Origin: Salinivirgaceae bacterium
GTDB lineage: Bacteria > Bacteroidota > Bacteroidia > Bacteroidales > SZUA-534
DNA length: 52,459 bases
NCBI GenBank assembly: GCA_016284875.1
Contig: JAEEPS010000012.1
Coordinates: 1 to 52,459, forward strand
Direction: 5' to 3'
In this document: one piece after another, positions 16,205 through 24,983 of the stretch
Numbering within the stretch: the stretch's first letter is position 1
Layout: each line of letters opens with the position of its first letter
Notes under the pieces: generated by a model
What the model was told of the DNA's origin: nothing
The model's input: the letters and a program-made list of their open reading frames with translations, nothing else
The model's database searches: none
Program-made: the position numbers and the translations under genes

Positions 16205-18211
16205 CTAAACCCTCACACCCATAACCACCACATCGTCGGTTTGGTTGCTGGCGGGGCCGCGCCACTCTTCGTAGGTGCGGTTCAGAATCTCTTTCTGCTC
16301 GGCCATTGGGCGTTGGTGGATTTCGAGCAGAAGTTCGCGGAGGCGCTTGCCCATAAACTTATGGTCGGTGCCGTTGCCAAACTGGTCCTGATAGCCGTCG
16401 GAATAGGTATAGATGCAGTCCCCGTGCTGCAATTCAACAGTCGTGCTCACAAACGGGTTGAGCCGTGCGTATATGCCCACAGGCATCTTGTTGGCTTTCA
16501 GCAATTGAACTTCGTTGCCACGAATAAGAACCAGCGGATTGTTGGCGCCCGCAAATGTGAGCGTCATCTGCCGCTCGTTCACAACGTAAACTGCCGCATC
16601 CATTCCGTCGGTGCTGCGGTCGATGGCCGAGTCGGGCTCCCCGTCGTCGTGCAGGGCGGTGGGGGCATCGTCGTTCTGGCGCAGATTGGCAATAATGGCT
16701 TCGCGCAAGCGGTTTAGTATGGCATCGGGGCTAACATTCTGACTTACAATGTAATTCAGGTTGGTCATTCCCAACACACTCATAAAGCCGCCAGGCACGC
16801 CGTGGCCTGTGCAGTCGGCCACAATGCACACTTTGTTGTCGCCAAACTGGCCCACCCAGTAATAGTCGCCGCTGACAACGTTGCGCGGTTTGTATAGCAG
16901 GAAGTGGTCGGGGAAAATTTGCGATATGGTTTCGGCTGGCGTGAGCAGCGAGCGCTGGATTCGCCGTGCGTAGTTGATACTAGCCTGAATCTCATCGCGT
17001 TGCGCCTCAATGGTGTCGCGCTGCGCCACAATTTCGTTTTTCTGCTCTTCCAGAAGCGTGTTTTTGGCGGCAAGTTCGGCATTGGCTTTGTGCTTGATAT
17101 GCAGCATTCTAACAACAAACACCACCAGCAGCAGCACCAGCGCAAGACCAAAAACGAGCGCCACAATCGTAGTGTGCATCCGTTTCTCGTCGGCCTCAAA
17201 AACTTGTCTGTCAGCCTCGCGCTGCACGCGCTCCACTTCGGCGGCGCGGTCGGCTTCAACTTTTGCCATAAAACGCGCGTTCTCCTCAACGTTGTTTTGC
17301 GTCAGAAAGTCGATATATTGCAGAAGGTGGCCGTATGCCGTGCGGTAATCGCCCATGAGCGAGTAAATCTTGTGCATTTTTTTGTGATAGTCCGACGGGT
17401 CTTTCTGCAAAAGCGAATCGGCACTGATAAAATCGAGTGCCTTGCGATATTGCTTGCGTTGAATCAGATAGCGGATATATATATCGCTTTTAACAGAAGA
17501 TAAGATAGTTGACGAGTTCTCCACCTTTTGGAAATAGTGGTAGCAACTGTCGGCGTAACGAATGTCGCCAGTTCCTTCGGAAATGCCAAGAAGCGTGCCC
17601 GCAAGCCCAAGGTATGCCTGGTCGCGCGCCGCATTAACTATGCCGAGCGAATCGAACAAGTGGGCCGATTTCCGCAGACAATCAATGGCTTTCAGGTTGA
17701 TTTCGTCGGAATGGCGCTTTTCAGCCAAACCGCCGTAGAAATAGCCGAGTTGGCAAAACACAATTGCTTGTATGGTGTGATTGTGCGCGAGTCTGCTCAA
17801 CTCTGCGGCTTTCTGGTAATTTTCCTCTGCCGTCTGGTCATATCCCAAATCCTGCATTATGACGCCAAATATGCGATAACAGTTTGCAAGATTTGCGGTA
17901 TCTTTTATTTGCTCGCTCATTTTCAGTGCTTTATCCAACTGATTAAGCCTTGCGTCCGCTGCCTCCAAAACTTCAAGCGAGGCTATAAAAAGTCGAATCA
18001 TTGTGGCGGTGTCTTTCGCTTTTTCGCTGATTTCCAGGGCTTTGTTGTAATAGAACCTGGCGCTGTCGTCTTGCTCTTTTTCGTAATATTCGTTGGCTTT
18101 CTGTATGAAAAATTTCAATTTGTTTTGCCCATCGCTTTGCGCCACAACGTTTTTGGCCGACACCGTAAGCAGTGCGGCAAAGCAAATTATAATCCGTACG
18201 ATTGAAGCCAT
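16205..18211 (-). CDS. Periplasmic TPR / coiled-coil / SpoIIE-type PP2C phosphatase (paralogue 1)
   Basis: 668 residues. N-terminal signal peptide (IICFAALLTVSAKNVVAQ), TPR region to ~320, membrane helix (~344-368), a short coiled coil (34 residues between IKHKA and SINYARR) and a SpoIIE/PP2C domain (~440-668). The phosphatase domain is nearly the same as in the downstream gene: GDYYWVGQFGDNKV, VADCTGHGVPGGFMSVLGM, GDCIYTYSDGYQDQFG, SNQTDDVVVMGVRV. The TPR part is shorter and less alike, suggesting a duplication followed by sensor change. PP2C domains of this type act in partner-switching and SiaA-like pathways; the likely substrate class is a small Ser/Thr-phosphorylated protein such as SiaC (one is encoded at 33203-33577). 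First gene of a two-gene unit. Confidence 0.9.
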   Translation of the reverse strand: MASIVRIIICFAALLTVSAKNVVAQSDGQNKLKFFIQKANEYYEKEQDDSARFYYNKALEISEKAKDTATMIRLFIASLEVLEAADARLNQLDKALKMSEQIKDTANLANCYRIFGVIMQDLGYDQTAEENYQKAAELSRLAHNHTIQAIVFCQLGYFYGGLAEKRHSDEINLKAIDCLRKSAHLFDSLGIVNAARDQAYLGLAGTLLGISEGTGDIRYADSCYHYFQKVENSSTILSSVKSDIYIRYLIQRKQYRKALDFISADSLLQKDPSDYHKKMHKIYSLMGDYRTAYGHLLQYIDFLTQNNVEENARFMAKVEADRAAEVERVQREADRQVFEADEKRMHTTIVALVFGLALVLLLVVFVVRMLHIKHKANAELAAKNTLLEEQKNEIVAQRDTIEAQRDEIQASINYARRIQRSLLTPAETISQIFPDHFLLYKPRNVVSGDYYWVGQFGDNKVCIVADCTGHGVPGGFMSVLGMTNLNYIVSQNVSPDAILNRLREAIIANLRQNDDAPTALHDDGEPDSAIDRSTDGMDAAVYVVNERQMTLTFAGANNPLVLIRGNEVQLLKANKMPVGIYARLNPFVSTTVELQHGDCIYTYSDGYQDQFGNGTDHKFMGKRLRELLLEIHQRPMAEQKEILNRTYEEWRGPASNQTDDVVVMGVRV

Positions 18212-18264
18212 AACCCAACGATTTTGCAGTGCTAATATAGAATTTTATTGGCTGAAAATAAGCC

Positions 18265-18285
18265 ATCGGTTGCAAATCAGCCGAT
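18265..18285. other. Hairpin in the divergent spoIIE / lipoprotein intergenic region
   Basis: Stem ATCGGTTG (18265-18272) / CAGCCGAT (18278-18285), eight pairs with one wobble, loop CAAAT. It is in the 230-base gap 18212-18441 that separates divergent genes, upstream of both. The rest of the gap holds the -7 box at 18387-18394 and no gene. Role unknown; possibly a leader structure or protein site. Confidence 0.4.
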
Positions 18286-18386
18286 AAAAAGACGCTGCGG
18301 CTTGCCGAATGTGACGGTTGAGGCGGGGTAGAAAAACTTTTTTCTGATGTTCAAAAATTGCCTTTCACGCATTTGAAAAAAAACTC

Positions 18387-18394
18387 TATCTTTG
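18387..18394 (+). promoter_or_regulatory. -7 box TATCTTTG upstream of the large lipoprotein
   Basis: Exact fit to TAnnTTTG, 47 bases before the start at 18442. A clear -33 TTG at the normal distance is not seen. Confidence 0.5.
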
Positions 18395-18441
18395 TAATTA
18401 TCAATTTACAATACTAACGTAAAACCTAAAATAGTTTGCTT

Positions 18442-20526
18442 ATGAAAACAATCAGACATTGGGCTTTGGTGGCTGTATTGCTGCTGCCCGCAATCTTTCA
18501 ATCGTGCTATATCAAGGACATGATTGATGAGTTGGAGAACACAGAAAATGATGATTACTACAGTTCTTATTCCAACGATATCGGCGGAAAAACAACCGAG
18601 TACGGCACAAGTTCGTGGGCTGCGATGGCCGAGAAAGTTCCGTTTATCAACAAGTTTGAGGCTCTGGGCAGCGATTTGAATTACTGCACAGTTGAGACTG
18701 GTGTGCGCGATGGCAGCCGAATTGAGGAAATAACTTTTTCGCGCGCAACAACCGACGATGAGGCTGTGGCCTACATCAAAAAAATGGCGGCTGACGGCTA
18801 TGTCTTCACGTACGCTGACAATATGATGAAGGGATACAAGATTGATTCAGAAGGTATTAAGTACGAGTTTGAATATGGCGACAATTATTATCGCTATCGG
18901 AAGACCGAAATCAGCAGTCTCAAAAAAGAGAGTGAGCAGAAGCAGTATGCCGAAGATTTGAAAAACAACTCTAACACAAAACTGTTCACAAGTTGGTCGC
19001 AGATAAAAGAGTCGTCGCCGTGGCTTGAGATATTCCCCGAAGTGGGCGGTATTTGCAAAATGAGCACGACGGGCAATTCGGGCAACGAGGTAAAACTCTA
19101 TGGCGAAGTTAATTATGAGACTCTTAACAAATTGGTTGATAAGGCAATAGCCAATGGTTTTGAAAAGACTAACTGGGGCGAATTGTTGGTTAAGGAAATC
19201 AACGGCAACCTTTACACAATGGATATCAGCAAATACGATTGCCTGACATTCCAACGTGTTTTGGGCGGCGATAATAACGGAAATAATGATATTCCAGAAA
19301 ATCCGTCACAACCTGAAAATCAAGAAAATAACAATAACCAGAACACCGAGGCGCCTGTCGATAACGGCACTCCCGAAGAAAACAACGGCGAGAATAATGG
19401 CGAGAACGAAGGGAATGGGGAAGAAGAGAATAACGAGCAAATATCGCCTGATGATTTCAATGCCGACGGCGATGTTGACTGGCAAGATAAATTCTTCAAA
19501 CTGGCTTCTACAGAGGGAGTTAGCACCAGAACCCGCAAAACATATAATGGAGAAGTTTATCTCTACAATTTCTCATCATCGAAAGGAGGCATTCAGATTT
19601 ACGATTCGGTACCAGGATACGATGCCAGCCAGTATTACTATGATATGTCAGTCGATGGCGGATTGTACTACAAGTATGAGAAGGGCGCATGGCGCTATAC
19701 GAGCCGTGTTTTCAAAGACCGTACTACGCCAGCCGATTTAGGGTATCAAAAAGAATTCTATTCGATAGCATATTTTGCACCGACATCGTGGGGTGTGGCT
19801 GATTCATATTTCGTTACGTCAAGTTGGACTAAAGTTGGCAGCAAAAATTATGCAGGCCGCCAATGCACAGAGTATAACTATTCTGGCAGTGTCTATTATA
19901 TGGATGATGAGACTGATGTATGCTTGTATTATAAGGGTGGTGGTATAGAGTTTGAAACTTTGGATTTTGTTGTTGGCACAAAAGTGTCGGTTCCTGAACA
20001 TAGAAAATGCAAGGCCGATTTCCCGACAAACGTGAAAATCACAACTACTGATACCACTAAAATGCTTGGTACTTGGGTTACTAATCTGACTATCATAAAG
20101 ATAGGTAATGAGTGGATGTGCACAAACAGCAAAGAAGGTTATCATCAGTATTGGAAATTCGACGATAACGGCGTTACACTGAAGGCCATGGAGAAAGATG
20201 ATGATGACGAAAACTGGACATCGATTTTGGATAGCACCCATTGGCAGGATTTCGATTATTTCGCCCAAAAATGCAGTTTCAGTTTCATGTTCAGCAATTC
20301 AACACCCAAAGGCAGTTGCTACAGCGAGTGCAACCCGACAAGCGAGACGCGTACAGTTTGTGGTGTTGAGTGTGTGAGATACGGCGGTGATGATGTTTTG
20401 AACAACAAACTTGAATTCTTTGTGAACGAGAGTAACAACGTGGTTTACAAGGCAAAAGATATTTCTTACAGCGAGATAACTGGCTGGGACACCTCGGTGA
20501 CTGCGTTTGAGATTCCTGCACCATAG
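18442..20526 (+). CDS. Large lipoprotein of unknown function with Asn/Glu-rich linker
   Basis: 694 residues from the ATG at 18442, which starts a lipoprotein signal with Cys 22 in FQSC. I do not recognise the family. The first ~270 residues appear to hold two related domains of about 90 residues: SWAAMAEKVPFINKF ... AVAYIKKMAADGYVFT and SWSQIKESSPWLEIF ... LVDKAIANGFEKT. A low-complexity linker (~276-334) rich in Asn, Glu and Gln follows, then DFNADGDVDW, an EF-hand/dockerin-like Asp pattern, and a beta-rich C-terminal half with paired Cys. Lipidation suggests an outer-membrane or surface location. It stands alone: divergent neighbour upstream, strong terminator downstream. Confidence 0.75.
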   Translation: MKTIRHWALVAVLLLPAIFQSCYIKDMIDELENTENDDYYSSYSNDIGGKTTEYGTSSWAAMAEKVPFINKFEALGSDLNYCTVETGVRDGSRIEEITFSRATTDDEAVAYIKKMAADGYVFTYADNMMKGYKIDSEGIKYEFEYGDNYYRYRKTEISSLKKESEQKQYAEDLKNNSNTKLFTSWSQIKESSPWLEIFPEVGGICKMSTTGNSGNEVKLYGEVNYETLNKLVDKAIANGFEKTNWGELLVKEINGNLYTMDISKYDCLTFQRVLGGDNNGNNDIPENPSQPENQENNNNQNTEAPVDNGTPEENNGENNGENEGNGEEENNEQISPDDFNADGDVDWQDKFFKLASTEGVSTRTRKTYNGEVYLYNFSSSKGGIQIYDSVPGYDASQYYYDMSVDGGLYYKYEKGAWRYTSRVFKDRTTPADLGYQKEFYSIAYFAPTSWGVADSYFVTSSWTKVGSKNYAGRQCTEYNYSGSVYYMDDETDVCLYYKGGGIEFETLDFVVGTKVSVPEHRKCKADFPTNVKITTTDTTKMLGTWVTNLTIIKIGNEWMCTNSKEGYHQYWKFDDNGVTLKAMEKDDDDENWTSILDSTHWQDFDYFAQKCSFSFMFSNSTPKGSCYSECNPTSETRTVCGVECVRYGGDDVLNNKLEFFVNESNNVVYKAKDISYSEITGWDTSVTAFEIPAP

Positions 20527-20551
20527 CAACTGTAAATCAGTGCTTTATATG

Positions 20552-20586
20552 CCGCTGCCCATTATTTTGATGGACGGCGGTTTTTT
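20552..20586 (+). terminator. Strong intrinsic terminator after the large lipoprotein
   Basis: Stem CCGCTGCCCAT (20552-20562) / ATGGACGGCGG (20570-20580), ten of eleven paired counting one wobble, loop of 7, followed by TTTTTT. Confidence 0.85.
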
Positions 20587-20641
20587 CATCAGAAAATGGC
20601 CTGATAATTGTAACTTGCAGCAAAAACTTTATTTATCGAGT

Positions 20642-21148
20642 ATGGATTATTTGTTTCTTATCATCGGCATTTTTTTAGCCTTGTTAGGGTTCATTGGTTG
20701 TTTCATTCCCGCCATTCCAGGCCCGCCGTTGAGTTTCCTTTCGCTGCTGATGCTTCAATTCACGCAGTGGGGTAACTTCTCAACCACGTTTATGGTTGTC
20801 ATGGCAGTGCTGGCCGTTGTCGCGGTGGTGCTTGATTATGTTGTCCCTGCATGGGGAACCAAAAAATTTGGTGGCACAAAGCGGGGCACATGGGGAGCCA
20901 CAATCGGCGTTTTCGTTGGGATGTTCTTCGCACCGATAGGCATTTTCCTTTTCCCTCTGATTGGCGCTTTCATCGGCGAATATACAGCCGACAACAACTC
21001 CGACCGCTCGCTCAAAGCCGCCTTCGGTTCGTTCATCGGAATCATGACAGGATTGGTTATCAAACTGATATTGTGCGGAGTGATGATTTATTATTTTATT
21101 GCTGAAGTAGTAAATGGAATTCGCGAATTCGGATTCGTTATTCAATAG
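20642..21148 (+). CDS. DUF456-type small membrane protein
   Basis: 168 residues from the ATG at 20642; the open frame upstream passes through the terminator and carries no signal, so the earlier start is rejected. Four or so membrane helices with Gly/Pro-rich turns: IGCFIPAIPGPPLSF near the start, DYVVPAWGTKKFGGTKRGTWGATIG in the middle, and a paired GFVGM-like helix and loop structure. This matches the DUF456 family, widespread in bacteria with no settled function. Single gene between a terminator and glmM; the next gene starts 70 bases later. Confidence 0.8.
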   Translation: MDYLFLIIGIFLALLGFIGCFIPAIPGPPLSFLSLLMLQFTQWGNFSTTFMVVMAVLAVVAVVLDYVVPAWGTKKFGGTKRGTWGATIGVFVGMFFAPIGIFLFPLIGAFIGEYTADNNSDRSLKAAFGSFIGIMTGLVIKLILCGVMIYYFIAEVVNGIREFGFVIQ

Positions 21149-21218
21149 CGCGAATACGTTTCATTTGTTCAATTCGGTGATAAAAAAGACTATTTTCGCG
21201 CATTAAAAAAAGATAATT

Positions 21219-22613
21219 ATGAGCCTTATAAAATCAATTTCAGGAATCCGAGGAACCATCGGAGACAAGGTGGGCGAGGGTTTGAGCCCGATAGATATTG
21301 TCAAATTCACTGCCGCCTACTCGCAGTGGGTGAAGGAGCAGAACGCAGGAAAAAGCCGCTTGCGCATTGTCGTTGGCCGCGATGCCCGCATTTCGGGCAC
21401 AATGGTGTCGCACATTGTTTTGGGCACGCTCGTGAGTATGGGTATGGATGTTATCGACATCGACCTTGCCACTACGCCGACAACCGAACTTGCTGTTACT
21501 CACCACAATGCCGACGGCGGACTGATTCTGACCGCCAGCCACAACCCCAAGCAGTGGAACGCTTTGAAGTTGCTTAACCGCAACGGCGAATTTTTAAGCG
21601 CCGCAGAGGGTAACCGAGTTCTTGAAATTGCTGAAAAAGAATTATATACATTCGTCGATGTTGATTCGTTGGGCCATATTGAGCAAGACCTGACGTTCAA
21701 TGCCAAGCACGTTGCGCAAGTGGTTGATTTACCGCTTGTTGACGTTGAGGCTATCCGCAAGGCGAATTTCAAAGTTGTGTTCGATTCAATCAATTCGGTT
21801 GGCGGACTTATTCTGCCCGAACTGTTTAAGGCTCTGGGAGTTACCAACGTTGTCGGCTTGAACACGGAGCCGACAGGCAATTTCTTCCACACGCCCGAGC
21901 CGCTACCCGAGAATCTGGGGCAGATTTCGGCTGCAATGCGTGAGCAGAAGGCCGATGTGGGCTTTGTGGTTGACCCCGATGTCGACCGTCTGGCCATTGT
22001 TTGCGAGGATGGTTCGATGTTTGGCGAGGAGTACACGCTGGTGTCGGTGGCCGACTACGTGCTGAGCCACACCAAGGGCAACACTGTTTCGAACCTGTCG
22101 AGCACACGTGCTTTGCGCGACGTTACCGAGCAGCGCGGCGGACAATATTCGGCTGCAGCGGTGGGAGAGGTGAACGTTGTCGCTAAAATGAAGGAAACCA
22201 ATGCAATAATTGGTGGTGAAGGCAACGGCGGAGTCATTTATCCCGAATTGCACTACGGCCGCGACGCACTGGTTGGCATTGCATTGTTCCTGACGCATCT
22301 GGCTAAAAGTCAGTGCAAAACATCGGAGTTGCGCGCCAAATATCCTGCTTATTTCATATCGAAAAACAAAATCCAACTCACACCAGCCGTGAATGTTGAT
22401 GTTGTGTTGGCTGAAATGAAGAAACGCTATGCAAATGAGCGAGTTAACGATATTGATGGTGTGAAAATCGACTTCCCGACCGAGTGGGTTCACCTGCGCA
22501 AGTCGAACACCGAGCCGATTATCCGCATCTACGCCGAGAGCAAAAACGAACAGTCTGCCGATGCGTTGGCACAACGTATGATGGCTGAAATCAAACAAAT
22601 AGCAGGAATCTGA
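21219..22613 (+). CDS. glmM: Phosphoglucosamine mutase (alpha-D-phosphohexomutase family)
   Basis: 464 residues. All four family motifs are present: phosphoserine loop TASHNPKQWNA, metal-binding loop DPDVDRLAIV, sugar-binding loop GGEGNGGVIYPELHYGRDA and phosphate-binding loop RKSNTEPIIRIYAES. In this family the Asp-x-Asp-x-Asp loop carries Mg2+ and the Ser transfers phosphate. GlmM changes glucosamine-6-phosphate to glucosamine-1-phosphate for UDP-GlcNAc and wall synthesis. Phosphomannomutase activity cannot be excluded. Heads the glmM-ruvX-def unit; the next start codon touches its stop codon. Confidence 0.88.
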   Translation: MSLIKSISGIRGTIGDKVGEGLSPIDIVKFTAAYSQWVKEQNAGKSRLRIVVGRDARISGTMVSHIVLGTLVSMGMDVIDIDLATTPTTELAVTHHNADGGLILTASHNPKQWNALKLLNRNGEFLSAAEGNRVLEIAEKELYTFVDVDSLGHIEQDLTFNAKHVAQVVDLPLVDVEAIRKANFKVVFDSINSVGGLILPELFKALGVTNVVGLNTEPTGNFFHTPEPLPENLGQISAAMREQKADVGFVVDPDVDRLAIVCEDGSMFGEEYTLVSVADYVLSHTKGNTVSNLSSTRALRDVTEQRGGQYSAAAVGEVNVVAKMKETNAIIGGEGNGGVIYPELHYGRDALVGIALFLTHLAKSQCKTSELRAKYPAYFISKNKIQLTPAVNVDVVLAEMKKRYANERVNDIDGVKIDFPTEWVHLRKSNTEPIIRIYAESKNEQSADALAQRMMAEIKQIAGI

Positions 22614-23033
22614 TTGGGACGAATACTTGCCATCGACTATGGCCGCAAACGCTGCGGAATTGCTGTGACTGACACGCTGCAAATCATCGCCACAGGCTTG
22701 AAAACCGTGCCTGCAGCCGAATTGATGGATTTTCTGAAGCAGTACACGCAAAAGGAACAGGTTGATACGTTTGTTGTCGGCTATGCCAAACAGATGGATG
22801 CAACCGATTCTGAATCAATGCAGTACATTCGACCGTTTGTCAAGAAACTTGCCGAGACGTTTCCACAAACGCCAGTCGAGATGATTGACGAGCGGTTCTC
22901 ATCGAAAATCGCCTTCCAATCGATGATTGACGGCGGCCTGAAAAAGAAACAAAGGCAGGATAAAGCATTGATTGACACCGTGAGTGCGACAATCATCCTG
23001 CAATCGTATATGGAACAAAAACAACGAAAATGA
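22614..23033 (+). CDS. ruvX: Putative pre-16S rRNA nuclease / Holliday junction resolvase homologue
   Basis: 139 residues (YqgF family). RNase H-like fold: first Asp in RILAIDYGRKRCGIAVTD, VVGYAKQMD, Glu in EMIDERFSSKIA, and Asp in LIDTVSATIILQSYM. The family matures the 5' end of 16S rRNA. The start must be TTG at 22614: it directly follows the glmM stop (TGA TTG), the frame is closed upstream by that stop, and the next ATG would remove the first catalytic Asp. Its own stop overlaps the def start by 4 bases (ATGA), so all three genes look translationally coupled. Confidence 0.92.
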   Translation: MGRILAIDYGRKRCGIAVTDTLQIIATGLKTVPAAELMDFLKQYTQKEQVDTFVVGYAKQMDATDSESMQYIRPFVKKLAETFPQTPVEMIDERFSSKIAFQSMIDGGLKKKQRQDKALIDTVSATIILQSYMEQKQRK

Positions 23034-23587
23034 TACTACCGATAACAGTTTACGGCAATCCGATTCTGCGCAAGAAAGCGCAGCCAGTGACCAAAGACCA
23101 GGAAGGTCTTAAAGAGTTGATAGCCAATATGTACGACACTTTGGCTGCCGCCGAGGGTGTTGGTTTGGCTGCGCCGCAAGTTGGGCAGAGTCTTCGTCTG
23201 GTGATAATTGATGCAACGCCTTTTGCCGAGGATGAACCAGCCTGCAAGGATTTCAAGCGTACGCTCATCAATCCTGAAATTCTGGATTTTCCGACAGATG
23301 AGGAAGTTAAGTTCAACGAAGGTTGCTTGAGTCTGCCTGGAATCAGCGAGGATGTCTGGCGTCCCGACAAGGTTGAAATCCGCTACTTTGACGAGAATTT
23401 TGTTGAGCATCAAGAAGTTTGGGACGGTATGCGCGCCCGCATCTCGCAGCACGAACTCGACCATCTCGACGGCAAAGTCTTCACCGACCACATTTCACCA
23501 ATCCGCCGTCGGATGCTTGGCGGCAAACTGAACGCAATGATTAAGGGCAAGGCGACAGCGAGATATAAGATTTTGAATAATAAGTAG
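23030..23587 (+). CDS. def: Peptide deformylase
   Basis: 185 residues. The three deformylase motifs are intact: GVGLAAPQVGQ (motif 1), EGCLSLPGI (motif 2, metal Cys) and QHELDHLDG (motif 3, HExxH). It removes the formyl group from the N-terminal Met of new proteins, with Fe2+ as the usual metal. Overlaps ruvX by 4 bases and is followed by a bidirectional terminator. Confidence 0.97.
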   Translation: MILPITVYGNPILRKKAQPVTKDQEGLKELIANMYDTLAAAEGVGLAAPQVGQSLRLVIIDATPFAEDEPACKDFKRTLINPEILDFPTDEEVKFNEGCLSLPGISEDVWRPDKVEIRYFDENFVEHQEVWDGMRARISQHELDHLDGKVFTDHISPIRRRMLGGKLNAMIKGKATARYKILNNK

Positions 23588-23590
23588 ATA

Positions 23591-23626
23591 AAAAATGGGG
23601 TTGAGGTTCAATCCCATTTTTATTTT
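23591..23626. terminator. Bidirectional terminator between def and the ferredoxin gene
   Basis: AAAA-ATGGGGTTGA-GGT-TCAATCCCAT-TTTT: ten-pair stem (one wobble) with A- and T-runs on the two sides, between convergent genes. Confidence 0.85.
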
Positions 23627-23652
23627 GATTTCAAAGGGTAAAAAACTAATTG

Positions 23653-24456
23653 TCAATTAGATTTGTGACTCGTTTGTTGCGAATCTTTTCTTTTCCCATA
23701 ATAGTACCGTCCCTTTCCAACCGACTGTTTTCCATACTCGATGGCCGTTTGCGGGCAGCGGTGCAGGCAACTCAGGCATTGCGTGCAGTTGTTGGCCCAG
23801 ACGGGGTGGCCGTTTTCAAGCCTGATGTTGTGAGTTGGGCAGTTTTTGACGCAGACGCCGCAACCGATGCACTTGTCGGTGGTGCGGAAAGGCTTGCTGC
23901 TCATTGCAAAGCGGCAGAAAAGCGGGTAGATGATGCGCGATTTCAGAAACTGCTGCCCCTTTTGCAGATAGCAGTCGATGGGTGAGTCCGACTCGATGGC
24001 CGCCATAATTTTATCAAGCGTACCAACGGCTTCGGTCGTTTTTTTCTGCTCAAGTTCGGCGGGGTCGGTGTCGAAGCCAGGGAAAACCACGTAGGTGTTG
24101 GGCATTTGCACCGAGTAGATGTGGCGGCACAGCCAGCCCTTGCGGCGGAAAAGTTTCAGCAACATTCGGTTGGTCAGTCCGCAGTCGTCGCCACAGGTTA
24201 GAATGCAGTAAATCAGTTGGTTGTCGTAGTTGCTGACGGACATTTTCTTAATGAATCGGCGAACAATCCACGGAATGCCCCACGAGTGAACGGGGAAAAC
24301 AAATCCCAGTCGCTCGCCTTCCGATAGACTGAAATTCAGACTGCTGCCGCTAACCACAGCGTCGGCCATATCGGTCAGGCGGTTGTCGCCAAAGCGTGCC
24401 GCAACTGTTTGCGCAACCCACATTGAGTTGCCCGTTCCCGAAAAATAGCAAATCAT
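23653..24456 (-). CDS. EFR1-type flavodoxin / 2[4Fe-4S] ferredoxin protein
   Basis: 267 residues. The N-terminal half is flavodoxin-like, with the FMN phosphate loop in CYFSGTGNSMW (residues 3-13) and FVFPVHSWGIP. The C-terminal half has two 4Fe-4S motifs, CIGCGVCVKNCP and CTQCLSCLHRCP. This layout fits the EFR1 family of cytoplasmic electron carriers; partners are unknown. Last gene of the long minus-strand operon that starts at wza2, 29 bases after the PH-like gene. Confidence 0.88.
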   Translation of the reverse strand: MICYFSGTGNSMWVAQTVAARFGDNRLTDMADAVVSGSSLNFSLSEGERLGFVFPVHSWGIPWIVRRFIKKMSVSNYDNQLIYCILTCGDDCGLTNRMLLKLFRRKGWLCRHIYSVQMPNTYVVFPGFDTDPAELEQKKTTEAVGTLDKIMAAIESDSPIDCYLQKGQQFLKSRIIYPLFCRFAMSSKPFRTTDKCIGCGVCVKNCPTHNIRLENGHPVWANNCTQCLSCLHRCPQTAIEYGKQSVGKGRYYYGKRKDSQQTSHKSN

Positions 24457-24485
24457 TATGTGCTGAAAATGAGTTGTTTGCGCGC

Positions 24486-24956
24486 TTAAATCATATCAAT
24501 GTTGCGCTCAAGGCAGTTGTCCACAATCTGTTTGTGCAGCACGTTGTAGTCCTCGTACGACACGCCCATAATGTCGAAAACCTTGGTTTTGCTCGAGTAG
24601 TCGGTTGTGATTTTCAGGTGCTCGCGGGTGATTTCGATTTTCTCGATGTCTTCCCAGCAGAACTTGCGTCGCGGAATGAACCACGCGTTTTTAACCTTTA
24701 TCGAACTTTCCGACAAGCGGATGAATTTCTTTGCAAATGAAGGTAAGTGTCTGAACGAGAAGAAGAAAGCCAATCCGCCGACAACTATGTTCAGTACGCC
24801 GCTTGCGAGTGCCGCCCAATTGCCAGCGAAACCCACTGCGCACCAAATGCCCACGCCAATCAGCGCAACGCCCGAAACCATTGTCATAACGCGTGTTTTC
24901 GGCGACAGCACGTGATGAATGTAGTTCAAGTTTACGTAAAGAAGTTCTTTTGCCAT
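24486..24956 (-). CDS. Two-helix membrane protein with PH-like domain
   Basis: 156 residues. Two membrane helices close together (~24-43 and ~48-68), then a cytoplasmic beta-rich region (LSESSIKVKNAWFIPRRKFCWEDIEKIEITREHLKI) resembling bacterial PH-like (bPH) domains. No catalytic motif is visible. Function unknown. It sits 27 bases after the GH5 gene in the same operon. Confidence 0.7.
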   Translation of the reverse strand: MAKELLYVNLNYIHHVLSPKTRVMTMVSGVALIGVGIWCAVGFAGNWAALASGVLNIVVGGLAFFFSFRHLPSFAKKFIRLSESSIKVKNAWFIPRRKFCWEDIEKIEITREHLKITTDYSSKTKVFDIMGVSYEDYNVLHKQIVDNCLERNIDMI

Positions 24957-24983
24957 AGTTTTATAGGTTTAATGTCCTTATTT

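Noticed and set aside
20507..20641. Earlier start for the DUF456-like gene
   Set aside because: The extension crosses the end of the previous gene and its terminator hairpin and has no membrane or signal character.
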